Shown one piece after another: positions 35,671 through 44,334 of a DNA stretch of 64,000 nucleotides; position 1 is the first letter of the stretch, and each line of letters begins with the position of its first letter. The notes beneath the pieces are model-generated. The model worked only from the letters and a program-made list of their open reading frames with translations, made no database searches and was not told the DNA's origin. A program made the translations under genes and the position numbers. The DNA lies in contig WLXD01000003.1 in assembly GCA_012103255.1 (NCBI GenBank), positions 329,984 through 393,983 of the forward strand, written 5' to 3'. This DNA is from Acidobacteriota bacterium (GTDB taxonomy: Bacteria > Acidobacteriota > UBA890 > WLXD01).

Positions 35671-36012
35671 ATGCAAGACGCCTGGCTATACGCCCGCCTG
35701 AACCCCGAAGACGTTTTCGCCAAACTGCACCACTACTCGCTCACCGTGCCCCAAGGGGAACGCGAAATCGAGTACGTGATCACCGTGCATGAATATGGTC
35801 CGGCCGAGCAGGAGTCACGACGATTCGTGGCGCGTGCGGACAAGCAGACCAACCAGCGAACCGCCGCCTACACGCCGTGTGGCTGGGGCTCAACGTTGCT
35901 CGACGCGCTTTCGCGCTGTGTGCGCGAGATCCATCGATTCCCGTACGAAGGCGACGAAGATCGACCGCTCGGGGCTCTCGAAGTCAACGAGAACTCGATC
36001 CCGGCCGAGTAG
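35671..36012 (+). CDS. Hypothetical protein, 113 residues
   Basis: I do not recognise this protein. It is soluble and charged, with no signal peptide or membrane segment. It opens with a beta-rich part (LHHYSLTVPQGEREIEYVIT, EQESRRFVARADKQTN) that reads like a small antiparallel sheet, followed by a helix (GSTLLDALSRCVREIHRFPY) and an acidic tail. The start has GAGGA upstream and the frame has ordinary codon use for the window, so it is probably real. It converges on the second giant BNR gene with a 9-bp gap. Confidence 0.55.
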   Translation: MQDAWLYARLNPEDVFAKLHHYSLTVPQGEREIEYVITVHEYGPAEQESRRFVARADKQTNQRTAAYTPCGWGSTLLDALSRCVREIHRFPYEGDEDRPLGALEVNENSIPAE

Positions 36013-36021
36013 CCGCTACGG

Positions 36022-39000
36022 CTACTCCATCTCGTCGTCACCCACCGGTTCCATTGCCGGAAACAGTTCGAGTTCTGCGTCGAGAACGAGCTGCCTGAAC
36101 GCGGCTACATCCTCGGTGATGACCGCGTTCAGCTCGACGATCGCAGCGTCCAGAGCCTCACGGGCCTGTCGAGAATAGGCGGCATCCGCCGAACTCGGCG
36201 GCCCCCACGAACTCTGCAGTCGACCCATCGCGCCCTGCACCTTGCTCATCGCCGAGTCGTCCTTGACGATCCCCGCGGTGCCGGGCGGCACTCGGAACAG
36301 GTTTTCGATCTCCACCAGGCGTTCGATGATCGCGTTGCCAGCCTCCACGACATCAGTCTTGGGATCTGACTCCTCAGCGGCGCCCTCTTCGGGCTCCGTG
36401 TCAGGGGCTGAACCAGGGCCTCCGCCGCGACCGGCCGGGCCGGCTTTGGCCAGGACCGCATTCACTCCGGTACGCACGTCGAGCAAACGCTGAACGGCAT
36501 CTGCTCCCGACTCCTGAACGGCACCCATCTCCAGAATCGCGTCCCACTTTGTGGAGCGATCAGCTGCCGTGTACGACGTCCTGGGATCGGACAGCACGGT
36601 TATCTGCCCCTCGGCCGAGAACTCTCCGTACGAAACCGTCACGGCGTAGTCGCCGGGTGGGACCTCGGGCCCTCCCCCACCGCCGAAGAATCCACCACCG
36701 CTCCCGGGGGCTCGGCGGAAGGGGTCGCGCCGGAGGTTCCAGACGGCTCGGTTGAGGCCGGCATGCACCGGAACCTGCATGGTACGGACGACCGTGCCTT
36801 CCGAGTCTGCGAACTCGAACTTGGCCTGCGGCCCGCGCGGAGCACCCGGCGGGCCTGCAAAGGGATTGAAGCCGCCAGTAGCCGGCGGCGCGTTCGGGTC
36901 CGCGTCGGCAAGGTCGGCATCGTTCACCGAGAAGGTGATCAGCGCGCCGTAGGGTCGGTTCTGGCCAACGAACTCTGCCGAGCCCGGGATGAGCTCGCCC
37001 TGCGCCGCAAACGAACCGTACTGCTGGGCGTCCGGAATGGAGTAGAGATGAAGGTCGCTATCGAGCGACCCTTCGGCCACCTCCCGCAGCGGTCGGATGT
37101 CATCGAGAATGTAGACGGCGCGGCCATGCGTGCCCAGCACCAGGTCGTGGTCGCGAGGGTGGATCACCATGTCCATCACCGAAACGGTGGGCACCCCGTG
37201 CGTCCACTTGTTCCAGGAGCTTCCCTTGTCGAAGCTCACCCAGAGACCGAATTCGGTGCCCAGGAAGAGCAGATTGGGGTTCTCGTAGTCCTGCACGATC
37301 GTGAGCGCATAGCCCCAGAGATCGTCCGTCCCCAGATTGGTCCACGTCGCTCCGTAGTCGTCGGTATGGAAGACATACGGCGTCCAGTTCGAACGCCGGT
37401 GGTCGTCGAACACGACGAAGGCCGCTGCCGGGTCGTGGCGCGACGGCTCGATATGCGGGATCCACGTGTTGGCCGGCACGTCGGGAATGTTGCCTTCAAG
37501 GCTCGTCCAGTTCGCGCCGCCGTCCTGGGTCACGTGCAGCCGCCCATCGTCGGTACCAACCCACAGCAGGTCACGCTGCAACGCGCTCGGCGCCACGGCG
37601 ATGATGGTCGTGTAGTTCTCGGCAGCGGTGACGTCGAGCGTAAGGCCGCCACTCTCCGCCTGCTGCTGCCACTCGACCTCATCAGTCGTGAGGTCGGGGC
37701 TGATCATCGACCAGGTCTCGCCCTCGTCGGACGACTTATGGAGATACTGCGAACCGTAGTAGATGGTCTGAGGGTCGAACGGGTCCTGTGCGAGACCTGC
37801 GCTCCAGTTGAACCGAAGCTCATCGTCATCGGGTCCGTCGGGGCGAACATTCCGCTGTTCGCCCTTGGCCAGATCCCAGCGCACGAGAAACCCGCCCTGC
37901 GACATCGCGTAGCCGCGCGTCCCGCCGGAATCCAGACTCGCGCGAGTGTCGAACCCGTCGCCAAACGCCACCATCGTCCAGTGGAAGTTGCGGATACCTC
38001 CGCCGAAGAATCCGCCTGACCAGATCGCACTCGGACCGCGCCAGGAGCCATTGTCTTGAAGGCCGCCGTAGACGTTGTAGGGCACGTCCATGTCGACGGC
38101 GATGTGGTAGTACTGCGCCAACGGCAGGTTGCGGATGAAATTCCAGGTCGCGCCGCGGTTCCGGCTGATCGCGACGCCGCCGTCGTTCCCGTTGATGATG
38201 AACGAACCGTCGTCCGGGTGGATCCAGAATGCATGATGATCGGGGTGCACCACGAAGCCCCGGTTGAGCGGCCCGAATGAACGCCCGCCATCAACCGACA
38301 GGCTCACCGAACTCGCAACTCGGTAGACGCGTTCGGGGCGCTCGGGATCGACCCGGAGATCAGAGTAGTAGAACGGGCGCGGCGAAACCCCGGGAGTGTC
38401 GTTCACGGTCCGCCAGGTATGGCCTCCATCGTCGGAACGCACCAACGCGCTCTTGGTGGCCTCCACCAGTGCGTAAATCGTCTGCGGCTGCGAAGGCGCG
38501 ATCGCGATTCCGATCCGACCCAGCTCACCTTCCGGAAGGCCGTCATCCGCCGTGAGGTGCGTCCACGTGGCGCCGCCGTCGTAGCTCATGTACACGCCGG
38601 ACCCTTCACCACCGGACTTGAACGAGAACGGCCAGCGCCGGTACTCCCACATAGCCGCGAACAGCTTGTTCGGGTTCGTCGGATCCATCGCCAGGTCCGC
38701 AGCACCAGTGCGCTCGTTCACGTACAGGATCTGCTCCCACGTGATGCCGCCATCGGTTGTCTTGTAAACGCCTCGCTCCTCGTTCTCGCCCCAGGTCTGA
38801 CCCAGTGTGGCCACGTAGGCGGTATCGGTGTCACGAGGGTCAAGAATGATCCGGTGGATACGCTCTGTCTTCTCGAGACCGAGGTGAGACCAGGTGCGCC
38901 CGCCGTCGATGCTCTTGTAGATGCCGTTGCCCACCGAGATGCTATTGCGTGGGTTGCCCTCGCCCGTCCCGACCCACACGACGGCAGGATTCGTCTGGTC

Positions 39001-39288
39001 GATGGTCACGGCGCCGATGGCGGCCACAGGCTGGTCGTCGAAGATCGGCGTCCAGGTGGTGCCGCCGTCTTCCGACTTCCACACGCCGCCGGTCGCTGCA
39101 CCGACGTAGATGATGTCCGGGTTGTCGATCACCACGTCGACGGCCGCCACGCGACCGCTCATGCCCGCCGGGCCGATGGACCTCGCCCGTAGGCCGCCTA
39201 GCTTTGCGGAATCGATCTGGGCCCACGCAGGAAGTGCGCAGACGAGCGACAGGACAAGGGTCGTTACGACAGTGAAGCGGCGCATCAT
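36022..39288 (-). CDS. Giant secreted BNR/sortilin-type (VPS10-like) beta-propeller protein, paralogue
   Basis: An exported protein of about 1,088 residues (signal peptide about 1-24, ending PAWAQ). It has the same architecture as the product of 10104-13268: opening segments align (GAATGGVWKSEDGGTTW against GAASGGIWKTTNGGRNW), with BNR repeats YKSIDGGRTW, YKTTDGGITW, YMSYDGGATW, RSDDGGHTW and KSSDEGETW. The propeller part is followed by a small beta domain (VRTMQVPVHAGLNRAVWNLR), a Gly-rich linker and a helical C-terminus. No catalytic residues are evident. I start at the ATG at 39288, preceded by GGAGAG; the longer frame to 39396 adds 36 unrelated residues. It is divergent from the thiolase. 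Confidence 0.85.
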   Translation of the reverse strand: MMRRFTVVTTLVLSLVCALPAWAQIDSAKLGGLRARSIGPAGMSGRVAAVDVVIDNPDIIYVGAATGGVWKSEDGGTTWTPIFDDQPVAAIGAVTIDQTNPAVVWVGTGEGNPRNSISVGNGIYKSIDGGRTWSHLGLEKTERIHRIILDPRDTDTAYVATLGQTWGENEERGVYKTTDGGITWEQILYVNERTGAADLAMDPTNPNKLFAAMWEYRRWPFSFKSGGEGSGVYMSYDGGATWTHLTADDGLPEGELGRIGIAIAPSQPQTIYALVEATKSALVRSDDGGHTWRTVNDTPGVSPRPFYYSDLRVDPERPERVYRVASSVSLSVDGGRSFGPLNRGFVVHPDHHAFWIHPDDGSFIINGNDGGVAISRNRGATWNFIRNLPLAQYYHIAVDMDVPYNVYGGLQDNGSWRGPSAIWSGGFFGGGIRNFHWTMVAFGDGFDTRASLDSGGTRGYAMSQGGFLVRWDLAKGEQRNVRPDGPDDDELRFNWSAGLAQDPFDPQTIYYGSQYLHKSSDEGETWSMISPDLTTDEVEWQQQAESGGLTLDVTAAENYTTIIAVAPSALQRDLLWVGTDDGRLHVTQDGGANWTSLEGNIPDVPANTWIPHIEPSRHDPAAAFVVFDDHRRSNWTPYVFHTDDYGATWTNLGTDDLWGYALTIVQDYENPNLLFLGTEFGLWVSFDKGSSWNKWTHGVPTVSVMDMVIHPRDHDLVLGTHGRAVYILDDIRPLREVAEGSLDSDLHLYSIPDAQQYGSFAAQGELIPGSAEFVGQNRPYGALITFSVNDADLADADPNAPPATGGFNPFAGPPGAPRGPQAKFEFADSEGTVVRTMQVPVHAGLNRAVWNLRRDPFRRAPGSGGGFFGGGGGPEVPPGDYAVTVSYGEFSAEGQITVLSDPRTSYTAADRSTKWDAILEMGAVQESGADAVQRLLDVRTGVNAVLAKAGPAGRGGGPGSAPDTEPEEGAAEESDPKTDVVEAGNAIIERLVEIENLFRVPPGTAGIVKDDSAMSKVQGAMGRLQSSWGPPSSADAAYSRQAREALDAAIVELNAVITEDVAAFRQLVLDAELELFPAMEPVGDDEME

Positions 39289-39385
39289 GGCTCTCCGAGG
39301 TTTCATTCGCAGGATTGGCGTCAGCTTCTCACCGCGTCCGTGCCCGTTCCACCCAGGCCGCCAGCGAGAAGTCTCATTGAGCGTT

Positions 39386-39413
39386 GGCGACCGCACAGCT
39401 ATCGTTGGTCGCC
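39386..39413. repeat. Inverted repeat between the giant BNR gene and the thiolase
   Basis: GGCGACC (39386-39392) and GGTCGCC (39407-39413) are a perfect 7-bp inverted repeat with a 14-bp spacer, midway in the 164-bp divergent spacer. It could be an operator for the thiolase-flavoprotein pair or the BNR gene. In GC-rich DNA a 7-bp dyad may also be chance. Confidence 0.35.
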
Positions 39414-39452
39414 GACATTCGAGTTCCGACTCCGCCCGCGACAGGAGATAGC

Positions 39453-40643
39453 GTGACGCACACAGTCATCCTCAGTGCAGCGCGCACGCCCACCGGAAGG
39501 ATGGGGGGATCGCTAGCTTCCGTTGAACCGGCAGCCCTCGGCGGCCTGGCGATTCGCGAAGCGTGTCGACGCGCAGGGCTCAACGACCTCGCGCAGATCG
39601 ACGAGATCATCATGGGAAACGTTGTTTCTGCGGGTCTTGGACAGAACATTGGTCGCCAGTGCGGCCTTGCCGCCGAGATCCCGGCGAGCGTGGGCGCCCT
39701 CACGATCAACAAGGTCTGCGGCGCGAGCCTCAAGGCGGTGGCTCTTGCAGATCAGGCGGTCCGGGCCGGCGACGGGCATCTGTATGTGACCGGCGGTGTG
39801 GAGAGCGCCAGCCACGCCCCGCATCTTCTGCGCGGCCGGCAGGCCTCGTTTCGCTACGGCCAGGTCCCGATCGACGACGCGCTCCATGTGGACGGATTGC
39901 AGTGTGCGATCGAGGGCTGGCCGATGGGCGACGCAGCGGAGTTCATCGCCGATGAATTCGACATCGATCGTGACGCGATGGATCGCTATGCGCTCGCCAG
40001 CCACCTGAAGGCGATCGCGGCGATCGATGACGGTCGGTTCGACGCCGAGATCGTGCCGATTCCCGTCCACACCCGCGGCGGCAACGTGGTCGTCGACCAG
40101 GACGAGAGCGTCCGCCGAGACACGTCGATCGAGGCACTCGGCAGGCTCCGACCAGCCTTCGCGGGCACGCGGGTGACCGCCGGCAATGCGCCCGGGCTCA
40201 ATGACGCGGCCGCGGCGGTGGTTGTGGCGAGCAACGAGTTCGCCAGCCACAACGGACTCCAACCCCTCGGCGTCATTCGTGGTGCAGCGCAGAGCGCTGC
40301 CGAGCCTCGCTGGCTGTTCGACGCTCCTGCGCACGCAATACGGCGGCTGGTCGCTAAACTCGGCTGGACCCTGGCCGACGTCGACCTACTCGAGATCAAC
40401 GAGGCCTTCGCCGCCCAGGCGCTCGCCAACGGCAAGGCATTGGCCGACGAGGGCTGGGACTGGGATCGGGTCAACGTCAACGGCGGCGCCATCGCCCTTG
40501 GTCATCCACTGGGCGCGACGGGCGCGCGCCTACTCACGACGCTGCTCTATGCCCTCCGCGACCGAGGACTCCGTCGCGGAATCGCCGCGCTGTGCCTTGG
40601 CGGCGGCGAGGCCATCGCGCTCGCCATCGAGGTTGCCGAGTGA
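39453..40643 (+). CDS. Thiolase (acetyl-CoA C-acetyltransferase family)
   Basis: A 396-residue cytoplasmic thiolase that condenses or cleaves acyl-CoAs. The acylated Cys89 is in INKVCGASLKA, the catalytic His in GGAIALGHPLGATGAR, and the second Cys in ALCLGGGEAIAL, where most thiolases have CIGGGQG. NEAFAAQ is also present. I start at the GTG at 39453, with AGGAGA upstream and the conserved ILSAARTPTGR start directly after; the longer frame to 39384 is rejected. Its stop overlaps the GTG of the flavoprotein gene (GTGA), so the two are coupled and may act in one pathway, direction unknown. Confidence 0.93.
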   Translation: MTHTVILSAARTPTGRMGGSLASVEPAALGGLAIREACRRAGLNDLAQIDEIIMGNVVSAGLGQNIGRQCGLAAEIPASVGALTINKVCGASLKAVALADQAVRAGDGHLYVTGGVESASHAPHLLRGRQASFRYGQVPIDDALHVDGLQCAIEGWPMGDAAEFIADEFDIDRDAMDRYALASHLKAIAAIDDGRFDAEIVPIPVHTRGGNVVVDQDESVRRDTSIEALGRLRPAFAGTRVTAGNAPGLNDAAAAVVVASNEFASHNGLQPLGVIRGAAQSAAEPRWLFDAPAHAIRRLVAKLGWTLADVDLLEINEAFAAQALANGKALADEGWDWDRVNVNGGAIALGHPLGATGARLLTTLLYALRDRGLRRGIAALCLGGGEAIALAIEVAE

Positions 40644-41686
40644 GCGCCCGTCGACACACGGACCTCCTCATCATCGGGGCGGGTCCGTTCGGCCTCGGCC
40701 TCGCGCGACATGCCAGCAAACTCGGGATTGACCATGCGATCGTCGGTCGGCCGATGGAGTTCTGGCGCAACAATATGCCGCGCGGGATGTTGCTCCGATC
40801 TGGTGTGCGCTGGCACCTGGACCCCGCCAACGAACTGACGTTCCGGCAGTACATGCATGAAACATCGGTGGATCGCGCGGACCTTCGGCCGCTCGGGCTC
40901 GAGCCCTACCTGGAGTACGCGAAGTGGTTCCAGGACCGGGCCGGTATCGCGCCAATCAATTCGCTGGTGAGCAGCCTGACTCAGGCTGACGATGGTTTCG
41001 AGGCGCTACTCGACGACGGTTCCATCGTCCGTGCAGGGCAAGTCGCCCTGGCCATTGGATTCCACCCGTTCGCGCACGTGCCCGGTGAGCTCGGCGACAT
41101 GCTCCCCGCGGGCCGCTGGTCGCACACACGCGATTTCGTGAGCATGGAACACGTCGCCGGCCGCCGCTACGCCATAGTGGGCGGACGCCAGAGTGCGTTC
41201 GAGTGGGCTGCGCTCCTGGCCGACGAGGGCGCCGACGCCATCCATGTGATCCATCGCCATCCGACCCCGAACTTTGAACGCTCCGACTGGAGCTGGGTAG
41301 AAGAACTGCTCGGCGCGTCAGAATACGAACCGGGATGGTGGCAGTCGCTGCCCGACGCGGAGCGCGAGCGTATCGGAGGCGCCTTCTGGAGCGAGGGTCG
41401 CCTCAAGCTCGAACCCTGGTTGGCGCCTCGCCTCGACCCAGCACGTGTCCACTTGTGGCCCGAGTGCACAATCACCGATGCGCGGGCAGGAGAGGACGCT
41501 CTGGCCCTGGAGCTGAGTTGCCCGGCGGCTGAAGTCGAGGTCGATCACGTGATCCTGGCAACCGGATTCCGACCGGACCTTGCCCGCGTTGACTTCCTGG
41601 CTCCGGCCTTGCGCGAACAGATCCGGACAGATGGTGGATTCCCGGTGCTGGATGCGCACTTCCAGACCACGGTGCCGCGCCTCTAA
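40640..41686 (+). CDS. FAD/NAD(P)-binding oxidoreductase cut short by a TAA codon
   Basis: Resembles flavin-dependent N-hydroxylating monooxygenase-like proteins. The FAD motif is LLIIGAGPFGLGLARHA at the N-terminus, a second dinucleotide motif is YAIVGGRQSAFEWAALL at about residue 175, and LATGFRPDL is the usual late ATG motif. The frame ends at TAA 41684-41686 after FQTTVPRL. The next 34 codons of the same frame, ATSMLATQAFGPFMAFTVSV and onward to TAG at 41789-41791, read as the normal C-terminus of this family (a GLYxTS...DFGP-type tail), so Tyr (TAC) has become stop. The GTG start at 40640 overlaps the thiolase stop as GTGA. Confidence 0.82.
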   Translation: MSARRHTDLLIIGAGPFGLGLARHASKLGIDHAIVGRPMEFWRNNMPRGMLLRSGVRWHLDPANELTFRQYMHETSVDRADLRPLGLEPYLEYAKWFQDRAGIAPINSLVSSLTQADDGFEALLDDGSIVRAGQVALAIGFHPFAHVPGELGDMLPAGRWSHTRDFVSMEHVAGRRYAIVGGRQSAFEWAALLADEGADAIHVIHRHPTPNFERSDWSWVEELLGASEYEPGWWQSLPDAERERIGGAFWSEGRLKLEPWLAPRLDPARVHLWPECTITDARAGEDALALELSCPAAEVEVDHVILATGFRPDLARVDFLAPALREQIRTDGGFPVLDAHFQTTVPRL

Positions 41687-41791
41687 GCCACCAGCATGCT
41701 GGCCACGCAAGCATTCGGCCCGTTCATGGCATTCACCGTGAGCGTCCGGGCCGGATCGCGAATTCTCGGCGACGCCATCGCAAAGGCGTAG
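41684..41791 (+). other. Orphaned C-terminal coding remnant of the flavoprotein
   Basis: Same reading frame as the upstream oxidoreductase, beginning with its TAA and ending at TAG 41789-41791. It encodes 34 residues, starting ATSMLATQAFGPFMAF, that fit the family's FAD-contacting C-terminus. It is not a separate gene; it has no start or ribosome binding site of its own. Confidence 0.65.
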
Positions 41792-41879
41792 GTCAGAGCC
41801 GCAAGGGCCACCAGTTTTGTGGTCACGCGGTCCAGGTGTAAAGTGCCGACGACCCCCACCGAGTGCCAAGGAGCTGACC

Positions 41880-42739
41880 GTGACCACCTCCCCCCTGCAC
41901 CACCGACTGGCGCGCGGCACTGCAGCTCTCGCTGCCGCCGTGCTGCTAACGGCAGCGATCCAATCGCCTTCCAGCTCCTGGCGTGACGCCGACGGAAATC
42001 CTCTGCCGTTCGCATCGGACGCGGAACTGCAACATTCCTTGTCGAAGCTCGCGTCATCGCCAACGAGAAAGTCGGTGTCGGCACGACAGCTCCGCGACGA
42101 CTCACGCTGGAAGCCAACGGTGTCACTCTCGCGGCGATCTTCCGTGACGTCGATGAGACCCACTCCCGGGTACGGCTCGCAGACGGCTCCTACTTCCAGA
42201 AGCTGCGCGACTACTCGGGCTTCGAGGTCGCCGCATATGAGCTTGCCGGTCTACTCGATCTGCACAACATTCCGCCCGCGGCGCACCGAACGCTGGACCG
42301 CCAGGACGGCACGGTGCAGTTCTGGATCGAGGGCACGATGATGGAAGGGGATCGTGTTGAACAGGGGCTCCGGCCGCCGAACGGCCTCGTGTGGTCACGC
42401 CAGGTTCAAGAAATGGTCGTGTTCGACGAATTGATCGGCAACGTTGATCGCAATCCCGGCAACATGCTCATCGATGCCGACTGGAACGTCTGGCTTATCG
42501 ACCACACGCGTGCGTTTCAGCAGGGCGATGAGTTGCGCAACCCGAGCGGCGTGCGGATGGTGCGCCGTGGATTCTGGGATGCGATCCGTGCCCTCGATCG
42601 CGGTTCCGCTGAACAGGCGGTAGGCGATGCCGTGGACGCGAACGCGCTCGACAACCTGTTCAAGCGGCGCGACCAGCTCGTGGCGCACTTGCAGGGATTG
42701 ATCGAGCAGCGTGGCGAAGGGGCCGTGGTCTGGGAGTAG
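41880..42739 (+). pseudogene. Exported kinase-like protein (HipA / PI-kinase-like core), frameshifted
   Basis: The gene starts at GTG 41880 (AAGGAG upstream) with a signal-like N-terminus (GTAALAAAVLLTAAIQS). After His52 (CAT 42033-42035) the frame derails. One base earlier it resumes as FLVEARVIANEKVGVGTTAP, continues through DGSYFQKLRDYSGFEVAAYE and on into the 3' part ending at 42739. That part holds the kinase-like catalytic loop DELIGNVDRNPGNMLID and the metal-binding Asp in VWLIDHTRAF. CAT TTC CTT read as CAT TCC TT, a missing T, explains the break. The restored protein would be about 286 residues. Function is unknown; secreted kinase-like proteins of this type are common in Acidobacteria. 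Confidence 0.72.
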
Positions 42740-42758
42740 CCGCTAGACGCGCTCTGGC

Positions 42759-43013
42759 TCAGTGATTGTGGCCAGTATCGTGGAAGTGGCCGTGCTCGGG
42801 AGACCAGACTCGACCAGCTGCTCCGTTGTCGTCATCATCGCCGTTGCGAATATCAATCACGACACCTACTACGACGATCGCGATAACGATGAGCAGTAAG
42901 GCCGCCAACCCGCGGTTGCGCAGGGTGCTCGCGGTGTCCGGCTTTCCTTCGCAGCACTTCTTGTATTTCTGACCGCTGCCACATGGGCACGAATCATTAC
43001 GTCCAGTCTTCAC
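42759..43013 (-). CDS. SEC-C zinc-motif protein with one membrane helix and a His-rich tail
   Basis: An 84-residue protein. Residues 5-21 are a SEC-C motif ([16 protein letters not shown]), the zinc site known from the SecA C-terminus. A single strong membrane helix follows ([20 protein letters not shown], about 36-55), then an Asp-rich stretch ([11 protein letters not shown]) and a tail with five His ([11 protein letters not shown]). A putative metal site thus sits on each side of the membrane, with SEC-C inside if the orientation is N-in. It starts at GTG 43013 and converges on the kinase-like gene. The role is unknown. Confidence 0.75.
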   Translation of the reverse strand: MKTGRNDSCPCGSGQKYKKCCEGKPDTASTLRNRGLAALLLIVIAIVVVGVVIDIRNGDDDDNGAAGRVWSPEHGHFHDTGHNH

Positions 43014-43096
43014 GCTCGGTCCTGTTGTCTCGGTGGGCCATTCTCGGAGCAGTATACCGGGTGGAAATCGTCAGGTAACGGTGCCACCTTAGCCGA

Positions 43097-44308
43097 ATGA
43101 ATGGTCGTCGAGGGCTTCTCCTGAGCGTGCTCGTGGGCACGGTTGCATGCGCTCCTGAGCCGGAACCCTCCCCTTGGCTCCTACCAGTGCCGCCCTCGGT
43201 GCCAACCTTCATCTATGCCGACGTGGCGCCCGAGGAACGCGCGAGAAACACGATCCAGCTCAGCGAAGACCTGATCTTCCGGGGTGATGAGCCCGGACAT
43301 CTTCTGGGACGGGCACCGGCGCGGCTGGCGCCGTTGCCGAACAACGGCGTCGCGGTGCTCGACCCCGCGAACCATCGAGTCCTCCTATTCGGCGAAGACG
43401 GTACTCCGAGCGGACGTTTCGGCCGCCAGGGCCAAGGCCCGGGCGAGTTCGAACAACCCGCCGAGATCTTCCTGGCGTCTGGCGGCGATCTCCGGGTCTG
43501 GGATGTGGTCGGTCGCCAACTCAGCGCGTGGACGACAAGCGGCGACTTCCTGGCAACTGTCACGCTGCCACGGTGGGGCGCAATGATGTCTCCCGTGGGC
43601 GCCGACGACCTGGTCTGGCGCGAGTCTCGGCGAACCCCGACGGGCATCGACACGCTCTTCATGCGCGTCAACATGCTTGGCGAACTCGTCGAGTCCTATG
43701 CGGTGCTGCCGTGGCCCGAGCGCACCATCGACCCTCCGCCCGGGGAAATCACGAGCACAGAGTCCAACGCCTGGTGGGTAGGCACCGTTCCCCCTTCATT
43801 CGCCACGGACACGCTCGGCAACGTGTACGTGAGTCCGTTCGAGGAGTACCAGATCTTCGCGTACTCACCCGACGGCAGCATGCGGTGGGCGCTACAGGTT
43901 GCGCACACTCGTCCACCGATTGCGCGCGTTGAGATCGAGTTTCACATGGCTGTCCACGCGCGCCGATTCCCGCAGCGCACAGAGGGCATGATCGACTGGC
44001 CGGAGCGACAGTTCGCACTCGCCGACGTACGCGTTGATGGGCACGGTCATATCTATGTGTTCCCATTCGTGCCGAAGGGCACGCCGTCCGACAGCCCGCG
44101 GCCGGTCGACGTGTACTCGTCGGACGGCACACGACTTTTCTCGGGGCATATCACCGGCCGCAACTTCACGACATCGTCAGCCACCTACAATGGCCCGATG
44201 TACGAGATCGCGTGGCAACGCGCGGTGGGCGATTTCGTCTACGGCGTTGCTGAGAACGTCGCGGGAGACCACGAGCCAGTCCGGTTCCGGCTCAATGAGC
44301 CCTTCTGA
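43097..44308 (+). CDS. 6-bladed beta-propeller lipoprotein
   Basis: A 403-residue exported protein with a lipobox (LVGTVAC, Cys at about residue 18). The propeller repeats are of the NHL/6-bladed type: GVAVLDPANHRVLLFGEDG, GRFGRQGQGPGEFEQPAEI (the hallmark 'GxGPGEF' turn), LRVWDVVGRQLSAWTTSG, GNVYVSPFEEYQIFAYSPDG and GHIYVFPFVPKG. Such '6-bladed beta-propeller' lipoproteins are abundant in Acidobacteriota and Gemmatimonadota and are assumed to bind ligands. It ends 26 bp before an ADOP permease on the same strand, so the two are likely cotranscribed. The permease may work with this lipoprotein rather than with a PadR gene. Confidence 0.8.
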   Translation: MNGRRGLLLSVLVGTVACAPEPEPSPWLLPVPPSVPTFIYADVAPEERARNTIQLSEDLIFRGDEPGHLLGRAPARLAPLPNNGVAVLDPANHRVLLFGEDGTPSGRFGRQGQGPGEFEQPAEIFLASGGDLRVWDVVGRQLSAWTTSGDFLATVTLPRWGAMMSPVGADDLVWRESRRTPTGIDTLFMRVNMLGELVESYAVLPWPERTIDPPPGEITSTESNAWWVGTVPPSFATDTLGNVYVSPFEEYQIFAYSPDGSMRWALQVAHTRPPIARVEIEFHMAVHARRFPQRTEGMIDWPERQFALADVRVDGHGHIYVFPFVPKGTPSDSPRPVDVYSSDGTRLFSGHITGRNFTTSSATYNGPMYEIAWQRAVGDFVYGVAENVAGDHEPVRFRLNEPF

Positions 44309-44334
44309 GGCGAGCACACGGAGAGACTCAAACT

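Noticed and set aside
36763-38019. 418-codon open frame on the plus strand
   Set aside because: Antisense shadow of the giant BNR gene at 36022-39288; no signal peptide, domain or ribosome binding site.
41684-41686. Recoding of the flavoprotein stop as selenocysteine
   Set aside because: The codon is TAA, not TGA, and the expected residue is Tyr, so Sec insertion cannot apply.
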